Shown piece after piece: positions 11,096 through 20,226 of a DNA stretch of 64,000 nt. A program made the translations under genes and the position numbers. Numbering within the stretch: position 1 is the first letter of the stretch; the number at the start of each line of letters is the position of its first letter. The DNA is from Ceratobasidium sp. AG-K. Taxonomy: Eukaryota > Basidiomycota > Agaricomycetes > Cantharellales > Ceratobasidiaceae. Under the pieces are notes generated by a model. The model did no database searches and was not told the origin of the DNA. It saw only the letters and a program-made list of their open reading frames with translations. The stretch covers positions 4,526,001-4,590,000 of the forward strand of contig JAWNGF010000002.1 of assembly GCA_037039685.1 (NCBI GenBank). Reading direction: 5' to 3'.

Positions 11096-12366
11096 TGTTA
11101 TGGTTCAGTGTGAATATATCCTACAGTATAGAATATACTTTGTCTGTATCACAACTTTATGCAGCCAGAGGATAAAGTAAACTTTACTAGATCCTCAGAG
11201 GGCACTAACATGCTGTTACTAACAGTATTTGTTACTAAAGACAATATATCTTTCTTAACTGTAGAGGTACACTTAAGCTACAACTGTTTGAGCAATGCTA
11301 CAAGGCAAGGTTCCCTATGAGTTGTATCTAAGATATCCCCCCTGATTGCTAGAATCAAGTTAATACTTAATATACTTCTCTAACACAAGTATCTGTAGTG
11401 CAGTGCTTAGTGCTTACTGTAGAACTCTTAAAGTTATCTCAACCTCAACTGCAACTTAATTGGAGTTAAACTCAACAATTAAGGAGTGTTATTGGGAGAA
11501 CTGCTTTAGGTCTTAGAATAAGCTGTAAAGCTGTCACACCAGTGATAAACTTGGTAAAGATGTATTGAAAGTAAAGTGAGAGGTGATCTCTGGAGGCTCT
11601 CAGAGGCCAGTTTATATACCTTAGAGTGCACAGGTATGAATACTCAAGTGTGCATATTCTAACTAGAATTTCCAGGCCACTGGATAGTGTGGAGTAGCCT
11701 AAGAATAGCTCTGTAGCTATAGTTAGATTATGCAGTGCTGCTCAAAGTATTTATTAAAGGTACAAACTCCATACATAGTGTGGCTATGCATGTGACTGTT
11801 CTGAAAGAGCTTTCCACAACACGCAGACTACTAAATGAAAATTATCTGCAAAAGTAATGCGAGGCAGTGCAACTCCAATGCAAGTCGGATCGTGGAATTC
11901 CATGTAGTGGTTGTGGAGATATGCTGTGTTCAAAGTATGGATCATGTGGCTGTCAATATTTGAACACTGATAAGAGAATATCTCCGAAGCCGCTGTACGG
12001 AAATACATGAAACTCCGCCGATACATGTGCGGGGTTGTGCGTTAGTGAGCGCAAAAGAAATCAAGTCGATCGGTTCGGCAAGTCAGACGATATACTAGAA
12101 ATACTTGTATTTCACAAAGGTAGAAATAGATTAAAGTTAAACAATTTGTAACTTAATGAATTTTAAATCGTTCAAGTTTCTGATGGTGATGACTGATACA
12201 GAGACATCAGAAGTATCAATCTGGATTCTCATATATACAATGCGAGTCAAAACACATTGGCTACAGGCAATACAAAACAAGCCATATTTCATACATTTTC
12301 TGATCCTTGGGTATAGTGAGTTTAGACTAAGTATAGATACCAATGGAAGTCAGTATCCATAACAAC
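11096..12366. repeat. Solo LTR-like element S inside the L-type LTR
   Basis: About 1.27 kb splitting the L-type LTR between ...ataggacaac and acagccaatcag. Its ends form the inverted pair TGTTATGG / CCATAACA. The flanks are ACAAC (11091-11095) and ACAGC (12367-12371), a 5-bp duplication with one mismatch; a perfect ACAAC is obtained if the right end is placed three bases earlier. A TATATA near 11613 sits beside 'ctcagaggcc', as in the G LTR, so S may be a long LTR of a G-like family. No coding sequence recognised. The block 11830-12110 keeps many CG dinucleotides. Confidence 0.6.
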
Positions 12367-12466
12367 AGCCAATCAGAGTGCTCAATGAGTCATATCTTAT
12401 GAAGGAATGTAACTTGCTGAGAAAGGAAGTTGCAAGACAAAAGAGAAAAGAAGCAGCATAAGGCTG

Positions 12467-12878
12467 TGTCACAACCCTATTCAGGCCTGATGATGCCAAG
12501 GGTCAGTGAGGGGATGAGGACAGTGTTTGGACAACAACAAAGGTCAATGAGTGGCTCTTAGGCCTAAGCTCAGCAGACACTCAAGTGGATGGGGAAAACA
12601 AGAAGAGAACAATACTTGTGTCACTGGTATATATGCTATCTACTGTGGCTATGTACAATAGAGAATTGCAACAAAAGGAGATAAAGCAAGAGCCATGGAG
12701 AAGCAAGGACAGAACAAGGGGAGCAAGGCAAGTCCATGGAGACCTAGGAGACAAGGAAACAGGCCAGGCAGGCATGTCCTGTGGTCATGGCTTACATAAT
12801 GGGTGCAGGCATGGAGAGAACAAGCACAACAAGACCAAGCACAAGGCAAAACTATGAGAGATAGGTGAGGTTGTGGCA
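12467..12878 (-). repeat. K-type solo LTR
   Basis: 412 bp starting TGTCACAACCCTA and ending near GTTGTGGCA, homologous along its length to the K LTR at 59073-59495 (for example the shared run around ctatctactgtggctatgtacaata). Flanked by a perfect 5-bp duplication GGCTG (12462-12466 and 12879-12883) within the L-type LTR. With no coding sequence it is a solo LTR, i.e. an LTR-LTR recombination product of a former K-family insertion. Confidence 0.85.
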
Positions 12879-12995
12879 GGCTGTGAAAGGACAAAAAGAA
12901 ACAGGACAAAGGGAACCACAACAAAGGAAGAGGTGGACAAAGGAAACAAGCAGACAGCAGACACAAGACAAGCTGAGTGAACATCATCTTGTAAC

Positions 12996-14508
12996 AAACT
13001 AGCAACCCAGTTGGCAATGGTTCATTGGAATGAGAGCAAGCACCCCAATGCTCAAGCAATAGACAGTTTGTAAATGCAAAGTTAGCTATGACCATTTTCC
13101 TAGCCAAAGACCCTGTATGCACAACCTGGAGCCTAAGATACTCAAGTATCATGTTAGCAGCCAGATCATTGAGCATTCCATTCTAAAGAACTGTATAAAA
13201 ATTGGCAATAATGAGTCCTGGGAGCTGTCCAATGCAAGGGTCTGAGTAGTGAAAGGCACAAGTTCTGGTCGCCAGCCCAAAGCAGAAAACCCAGGACAGG
13301 TTCATTCCATTTGACTTGGTGAGTACAGGACATGATACAATTGGTAACCTTGTGTAAAATTAGTTCCACATCAACATCTTGGTGCTGAAACAGTAATTGT
13401 TAGTGGTGGGATGCTGAATCAGTACTTAGTTTGAAGCCTGCCAGAGAAAGCACGTGGTACCTTGCTTGTGAGTATATGTTATTCAGTGGCACTGCACTTG
13501 GTGCAAAGAATGTCAATTTTCAGAAGTTGTTTCCAAAGGCAAGGGCCCAGAGAGGAAGTGGAAGCTTGTCATAGTATGAGTCAATTATTGACCAATTCTG
13601 CTCAAACCATGCCTTGTCAAACTGGGCATCAAGCAAGGAGAGAACAGCAGAAGGGGGAACATTAAGCAACTCTGGAGTGCTCTCACAATTGCAGGTGGGT
13701 TTGGGTTGCACACTTCATGGCCAAAATAGATGTGATGGGGTAGGATGGATTGCAGAGGTGTTGGGAAATAGGATTCAAAGCTTAAAAACTCCTAGACTAA
13801 CAGGCTGGGGGAAGGGAGTAGCTTGCAGGCAGTGGGGGGAACCATAAGCAGGCAATCTTCTTCCTCAAGCTGGCCAGAAGCTGGCTGACTCTGACTTGCA
13901 GCAAGCATGTTGAGGCTGATGCAATAGGGCTCAGTCATCGCAAAGAGCCACACAAAAGTCACAAATGCAGTGCAATAAGAATCTCCTTTCTATGTCTGAA
14001 CAGCCAGTACTTAAAGCTTACAGGCAGACTGAATACATTTGCTCTTGCAGACCTTTGAGCATTCACCATTCCCCACTCTGTGCTGCCTTGAACACAGGCT
14101 CCACTTTTATATAGCCCTCACACATAAATTTATGCAAGTATCAAGTGCTTGCAGCCACAAATGTGTTTCAACATGTCAGTGATTGGCCCAAAATTGGGAA
14201 TTGTGTTACTTACCCCTCAAAAACCTATGCAAACCAAGCCCAGATTTAAGTGCAATCTGTTTGGATAAAATGTTCTCTTGTAAAGACAATATTCCCTGGG
14301 TACTTATGGAGTACATTTGTCCTACACTTGAAAGAAATATATGGATTCATTGTCATTAATCTCATGGCTATGGAAGAATACAATTAAATTTGCAGAGGAA
14401 AAACATGTATCATCCAATACACATGTTGATAGCAATCCATGCTGAAAGTTCTACAAGCAACTTATCTCCAGACAAATTTCATAGAAAGAAGCAAATGATG
14501 TGTGCCTT
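12996..14508 (-). other. Unidentified decayed coding region
   Basis: About 1.5 kb without a recognised element. On the minus strand one frame is largely open from 13711 to 13166 with only two stops, and a neighbouring frame continues to about 13000 (peptide around NDLAANMILEYLRLQVV). Composition looks protein-like, which suggests an old gene or transposase, but I recognise no motif. 13720-14508 holds nothing I can support; it is AT-rich and has few CG. Could be a host-gene relic or a DNA transposon. Confidence 0.35.
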
Positions 14509-14997
14509 TGTCACAACCTGGACAAGAAAGGGGTGTTGAGACTTTAATGAGCAGCACTTAGGCCTTAGGATCACTGAGAGGCTCCAAAAGATGTTGGATA
14601 ACCTCCTCAGGGCAAAGTAGAGTGTGTAAACAACAAGGTAAATTGTTCTTGTGGTTCCAAGACAATTTTCCTTGCATCTTTTATAGCAAGAAAAGCCAGA
14701 ACCACTATGTACCTGGGGAAAGTGTAACAAGCACTAAAGGAGCAAGGTGACAACATCAGATGAAGAAGTATGTGTGGCCCATGGGGGTCTAAGTGCAACA
14801 GCATGGGACAGTCAGGGGACAGGCTGTACATGCCAGTCAGCCACCTGTGCAAGCAACTAGGTGGGGGAAGTCATAAGAAAGGAGCAGCAATCAAAACAAA
14901 GTATGTGGCAGAGGATAAGCACAACAAAGAGGGAGAAAAGCACACAAAGCACTGAAGCCCAACACATAGTCCATTGTCAGGAGCATGGCTTGTGACA
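14509..14997 (-). repeat. C-type LTR and short internal remnant
   Basis: 489-bp LTR starting TGTCACAACCTG and ending GGCTTGTGACA, homologous to 26230-26738 and 40126-40613 (shared ggctccaaaagatgttggat, cttttatagc TATA and ccattgtcaggagcatgg). To its right, ttgccccaccat (14998 on) resembles the pyrimidine complement of a polypurine tract, so this was probably the 3' LTR of a minus-strand element. Only about 180 bases of that element's interior remain (to 15176) before H begins. Confidence 0.82.
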
Positions 14998-15176
14998 TTG
15001 CCCCACCATAAAATGGGCTTTTGGTGGAGTCACTGGAGCATTGGCACTGCCCCCAGCCCACTTGGAAATTGCTACCCCCATCAGCAGCAACTAAAGGCTC
15101 TGGAAACCATCCATCTTGCAACCTGCTAATGCCTACAGTTGACAACTGCTAATGGCTTTGAGATGTGGGAACAATA

Positions 15177-15610
15177 TGTGATAAGTCTTCTAAGACTCTA
15201 TCACTAAGGTGGAAAATGCTAGTCTTGTTAGTACAAGTCACTAGCTCCTAAGTCCAAGTGGCTGCACTACAGGCTAAGTAGCCAAGTGCCTCCAATCACA
15301 CTGCAGGGAGAGTTGACAAGGCAAAGCAAGCTGGGGATGACCATGCTTGCAAGCCAGTATATATACTCAGAAAATGGGTGAGTCATAGTAAGTACATGAG
15401 TCACTCGTCTGAGTCAAAGTCCGAGTCATAAAGGCGGCTGCACAGGCCAGCCAATAGAAAACAGCATGAGTCATATGACTCATGGTGACACATCATCCAT
15501 ACACCTTACTAAACAAGGGAGAGGGCCACAACAAAGAGAAAGGGTGCTTAAGGCGCCAGTACAAGCCAAGCATCCGCAAACAGAGACAGAGGGAGGGACG
15601 GGTCACAACA
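15177..15610 (-). repeat. 3' LTR of element H
   Basis: 434 bp from TGTGATAAG to GGTCACAACA. Immediately right is ttgcccccccac, the complement of a G-rich polypurine tract that would prime plus-strand DNA. TATATATA near 15358 fires leftward. Five TGA(G/C)TCA heptamers (15379, 15397, 15410, 15467, 15476) and a CCAAT motif (about 15450) lie within about 120 bases upstream of it. Confidence 0.85.
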
Positions 15611-15650
15611 TTGCCCCCCCACAAAGGTGAGTGTAGTGGAGCACACTTGC

Positions 15651-16786
15651 CTATTTGCAGGCAACCCATTCCTTCTGTTCCAACCACCCAACCCATTCTG
15701 CCAGGGTGCGCATGTCCACTTCAAGGACCTTGTTCATTTGGTCCCACTTCTCCTGGTAGAGGTGGTCGAGCCCTTCTTGGTGCTGCTCTCCTAGGTGCTT
15801 GAGCTCTGCTGTTTCCCATCTTGACCATTGTTCCTGCCTTTGGTTGAGCCATTTGTTGAGCTGCTCAACACTCCTCGACCCGCATTGGACAAGGCGGTAG
15901 TCCTCAAGGAAGTTGGCATCACATGGCATTTGATTGGCCAGGGGGTGCGGCTCCATGCTTGCAATGGCATTGCCAATGTCTGCAATGAGGCCTTCGACAT
16001 TTGCTCAGGTGCTGTCCCAGGTGGCTTCCCATTCCTGTTTGACGTTGTCCCCAGTATTGGAACTTGGGGGTGCGGGGACTTCAACAGCTTCCTTGTTGTT
16101 GACTCCCATGGGCTGTCCTGCCATGTTGATGTGGCCGCTTCTGTCAGCACCTTTTGACCAGTTGATGGTGTTGAAGCAGGGATCATCTCTAGGGTAAGTG
16201 TTTGAGGGAGGGGGTAGCTGTTTGAACTCACAGTCCGTTGGCCATCCTGACTCAAAGTCCGTGGCGCATGGGTGCCACCAGATTCCTTCCTTGTCACAAT
16301 GTCCATTGGTGAGGGCAAGGCCAGGGTTTTCTTCCCGCTTGAACCACTGGTCCCCTTCCCACTTGTACCCGGTGTCCCGGTTCCAGGCGTCTGCACTCTG
16401 GACAATGACATCATGGACTGTAAGTCCAATGCAGCCGCAGCAGTGATAGTATTTGTTGTGGCCAATATCAGTGGGGTTGGAGGGCTGGGCATCTGGATGG
16501 CTAACCCAAAGTAGGGAGCCAAGGCAGGGAACAACAAGGGACTTGCATTGCCCGTCCCACTTGATAGTAGATTGTTCTTGCAAGGGAATGTACCCAAGTT
16601 GGACACCAGGTTCAAGGTGCTCGGCAAGGGCCTTGGCCTTGTTGAGGGACCAGGGGCAGTGTTCTTGTTGTTGACGGCATACTCACCTGGTCTGGCAAGC
16701 ATGAGGGCCTTCTTGTAGGCCCTAGCCCTTTTGTACTTGGAGGCCCGGGTGACGAAGGCAGAGGGGGTGGTGCGAGAGGCAGGCAT
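15651..16786 (-). pseudogene. H ORF3, accessory protein of unknown function
   Basis: Extra reading frame between the chromodomain end of pol and the 3' LTR. It starts MPAS at 16786, overlapping the end of the pol frame (which stops at 16612) in another phase, shifts frame once near 16600, then stays open to 15651 except for one TGA near 16003. About 380 residues: a basic N-terminus (SKYKRARAYKKA), a Cys/Trp-rich middle (HCCGC; YKWEGDQWFKREENPG; GIWWHPC), and a long C-terminal coiled coil (about 100 residues, EQLNKWLNQRQEQWSRW). No family recognised. The YKWEG..W segment resembles GEFQWVGKKWP in B ORF3 and GEFKWVGHKLP in L ORF3, which suggests one shared gene. No SUMO-type motif is seen here. 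Confidence 0.6.
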
Positions 16787-19700
16787 TTTTGTTCGAGAGG
16801 TAAAGAGTTCTTTGAAAGGGGGGGAGTGTTGGGCAGTGAACTAGTGGTAGTTGGCTGAAAAGCTGGAGTGATGATTTCTGCTGCTTTCCCCTTTGCTGTT
16901 TTGTACTCTGAGGAAGTGAAATTTGGAGGAAGTGGGCTGGTGGGAAAGTCCCTTTGGAACTTTCTCATGACATGAGTCACCTTGGTGAAGTTTTCCACTG
17001 GTGCTTCTGTGTCTTCCAGAGGGGTATAGCCTTTCCATCTGATGCAGTATTTCAGCCCATCAGGGTCTTGATACCAATCTACAATCTTCTCAACTCCATA
17101 CTCTTCTTCACCTTCCTCAGTCATGATCAGCAGGGTCGGGGCTGATTTTGTTGGAAGTCTAGATCTTCAGTATAAGGGGTCCACATGTTTGCATGGAAGA
17201 TGTTGTGGATACACATGGACTTGGGGAGATCAAGTTGGTAGGCGTGTGAAGAGATTTGTTTTTTCACAACAAAGGGGCCTGTTTTCTTGTCGTCAAGCTT
17301 CTTGCTTGGGCGTCTTGTGGGGATGTTGGTAGTCAAGAGCCAGACATTGTCCCCTTCCTTGTATTGTGTTTTTGGGGTCTCCTCCTTTGATTGATGATAT
17401 TCCATCAGAGCCTTTGTTTCCTCCCAAACAGTCTCCATGTCCTTTGTCCACTTGTCTCCTTCTGGGGAGCGAGTCACATAGTCCTCAATAGACCATTTGG
17501 GAGTCATGCCATAGATAACTTTGAACGGTGATTTGTTTGTGACTTGGTTTTTGTGGTTGTTGTGGCAGAATTCTGCAATGGGTAACCACTTTGCCCAGTC
17601 ATCCTGCTTGTGATTTCCAAAGATGCGGATCCATCCTTCAAGCCACTGGTTTGTTCTTTCCACCAGGCTGTCTGTTTCAGGGTGGAAGGCAGTGGAGAAT
17701 GTTCATTGGATTCCCAGCTGCTTGTAGACTGCTTCCAAGAAGTGTGATTTGAAGGTGGTTCTTCTATCCCAAACGGTGGTTTTGGGGAAACCATGGAGAC
17801 ACCATACTTCTTTCACAAAGATATTGGCTAGCTCTTCTGAGTTTGTGGACTCCTTGTGGGGGATGAAGTGTGCCTTTCTGGAAAAGCGGTCCATCACAAC
17901 AAGGACACTGTCAAACCCTTGTGATTTTGGTAGTTTCACTATGAAATCATATGCAATATTTTCCCAAGGTTTCTCCGGAATGGGCAAGGGTTTGAGTGGT
18001 AGGTGTCCTTTGCTTCCCTTCCCTCTTTGGCATGCTTCGCAGCTGTCAATGTACTTGTTGACTTGGGCTTTCATGCCTGGGCAATAGTACCTTCTTGCAA
18101 TGAGTTCTAGAGTTCTGGCTTGTCCTTGGTGGCCAGCAATGGGTGAGTCATGATAGAGTTGGAGAAGTTTCAATTTGATGTTCTTTTTGTCTGGTATGAC
18201 AATTCTTCCTTGGTACCAGAGGAGACTTTCACTCATATCATAGTCCTTGAACTGCTTCTTCACAGAAGGCAGTAGGTCTTCTTTTCCCTTGGTACTTTTG
18301 ATCAGGGACTTCAGGCTTTTGTCTTCTTTCAGGGCCTCCTTGATTTTTGCAATGATATTGTCACTTATCAGGGCCAAGAATCCCTTGTAGTTTTCAGTGG
18401 AGATCATCACTTGTTCTGCAGAGGCAATGTCACTGTGATCACTTCTTCTGGAAAGGATGTCCAGTTTCTCTGACATTTTGCCAGGTCTGTAGTGGATCTC
18501 AAAATTGTAACTTGCCAGCATGAGAAGCCATCTGTTGTGTCATCTGTTGAAGGTGCTAGCTTTCTGCCAGTAAGTGTGGTTTTTGTGGTCCATGTAGATC
18601 ACTATTGGTTCTTTTGTTCCTTCTAAGTGAACCTGCCAGTGGCATAAAGCTTCTATGATGGCAAGAAGCTCCTTGTCATGTGGGTCATAATTGAGCTCTG
18701 CTTCCTTGAAGCTTTTTGAAAGGAACCCTATCGGATGTAAGTATCCATCTTTTGTCGTTGACTAAGAATAGCCCCCATAGCAACCCCTGAGGCATCAGTC
18801 TCTAGGAAGTACTGCTTTGATTTGTCTGGATGTGCAAGTACGGGTTCCCTTGATATAAGGTCCTTTGGGGAGTCAAAGGCTTCTTGGTGCTCCGTGTTCC
18901 ATTCCCATTTCTTGTCCTTTCTTGTCAACTTGGTCAGAGGTTTGACCACTGATGAGAAGAACACCACAAATCTCCTATAGAAGTTGCAGAAGCCAATAAA
19001 CACCTGTAGTTGTTTCACGGTTTTGGGAATGGGCCATTCCTGGATAGTTTTGATCTTGTCCTTGTTCATGGAAATGCTGTCCTCATTGATGACAAATCCA
19101 ACCCAATCGGCCCTTTTTTCATAGAAGGTACACTTCTTCAGGTTTCCATAGAGGTTGTTTTCCCTCTGTCATTTCAGGACTTCCTTGATGTCTATAGTGT
19201 GTTGATTCCTTCCTTGAGAAATAATAAGGACGTTGTCAATGTAGATCACAATCTTCACTCCAATCATGTCTCTGAAGATGTGGTCCATCATGCTTTGGAA
19301 AGTGGAGGGTGCATTCTTGAGACCGAAGGCCATAACAGTGTATTCAAAGAGTCCTTCTGAGGTGATGAAAGCTGTTTTCCATTTGTCTCCTTCTCTGAGC
19401 CTGACATTCCAAAAGCCATTCTTCAGATCAAGAGAAGTGATGAAAAGTTCTTCTTCTGAATTTTCCCTGGTTTTCTTGAAAATTTCCAGAAGTTGTTTGA
19501 GAAGTGGGATAGGGTAGCAATCTGGGATAGTTTCCTCATTTGCTCCTCTGTAGTCAACCACTGGTTGTAGGTCGGGGATGGTTTGTCCTTTTTTCCGGGC
19601 TTTCTTGACAAAGAAAGACTTGCGGCTAGAGGAGATTTGCTGGGTCTGATACGTCCTGAGCGTAGTTCGGTTTTGATATACTCTCTTGTAGCTTCTCTTT

Positions 19701-20225
19701 CCGTTGTTGAGAGAGGATAGCCTTCTTTGGTTTTGGAAGCAGGTTGTCATCATAGAAGTCGATTTTACAATCCCATTCCCTATGTTCAGGGAGTTTGTTG
19801 TATTTTTCATCAAAGATGTCCTTGAATTCTTCAAGCTCCTTTGGTAGTTCCTGAAGTATTCCTGCTTTGGCAACAAGGGGATCTTCTGTTTTCCATTTGA
19901 TTGTGCAAGGAGACCAAGATATCTGAGGGTTGGTTTCCCTCAACCACGGCATGCCCAATATCATGGGTTGTGTGCTGGTATTCATGACATAGAATTTTTG
20001 GTCAAAAGTTCTTCCTTCTAGGTCAAATTTCAGTTTGCATCTGTACTGGATTTGGTCTTTTTGTGTTTTTCCATCAATGGTTTCAATGCTTCTGGGGCTT
20101 TGTAACTTGGTCAAAGGGATGTTGTTTTCCTTGGCAAAGTTCAGGTCGATGAAGTTTCTGGAAGAGCCGGAGTTGATGAGAGTTGAGATTCTTTCCGTGA
20201 TTCCCTCTGCAGTTGTGTTTACCAT
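16612..20225 (-). pseudogene. H pol (protease to chromodomain), decayed
   Basis: Complete domain order. Protease near 20190 reads LINSGSSRNF, so the catalytic Asp is Asn (ATC-AAC where ATC-GAC is expected). RT 18728-19560 has FGLKNAPSTFQ but YIDNVLI, so the third catalytic Asp is Asn. RNase H follows (ETDASGVAMGA, about 18800). Integrase has HHCC (HDSPIAGHQGQ; CEAC near 18040), then DRFSRKAHF and a degraded WDRRTTF. Then an IN C-terminal DDKKTGPF segment and a chromodomain YGVEKIVDW...CIRWKGYTPLEDTEAPVENF (16980-17100). Stops interrupt the frame. Two catalytic sites are lost, so it is not autonomous. Confidence 0.92.
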
Positions 20226-20226
20226 G

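Larger units (their letters stand above)
10813..12995 (-). repeat. L-type LTR, interrupted twice
   Basis: Reverse-oriented relative of the LTRs at 47263-47735 and 56589-57088. It begins TGTTGCAACCCAAC (10813) and ends ...CTTGTAACA (12995). The sequence is collinear with element L in three blocks: 10813-11095, 12367-12466 and 12884-12995. The gaps are filled by the S element and a K-type LTR. No L coding sequence is adjacent, so it is a solo LTR or a remnant. Ends are approximate at the right. Confidence 0.75.
15177..20226 (-). mobile_element. Ty3/gypsy element H, 5' part missing
   Basis: Minus-strand element: 3' LTR at the left (15177-15610), ORF3, then chromodomain, integrase, RNase H, RT and protease going right. 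It stops at 20226, where a foreign gag (G2) starts without an LTR. The G2 homology to G1 ends at gggtttgacat (about 20228) and H protease starts within a few bases, so the junction is a direct fusion. The gag and 5' LTR of H are absent. Confidence 0.88.

Noticed and set aside
12649..13176. Minus-strand 175-codon frame rich in Leu, Cys and Pro, looking like a membrane protein
   Set aside because: It runs across the K-type LTR and L-type LTR in antisense; its hydrophobicity comes from LTR base composition, and equivalent frames occur in other LTR copies.
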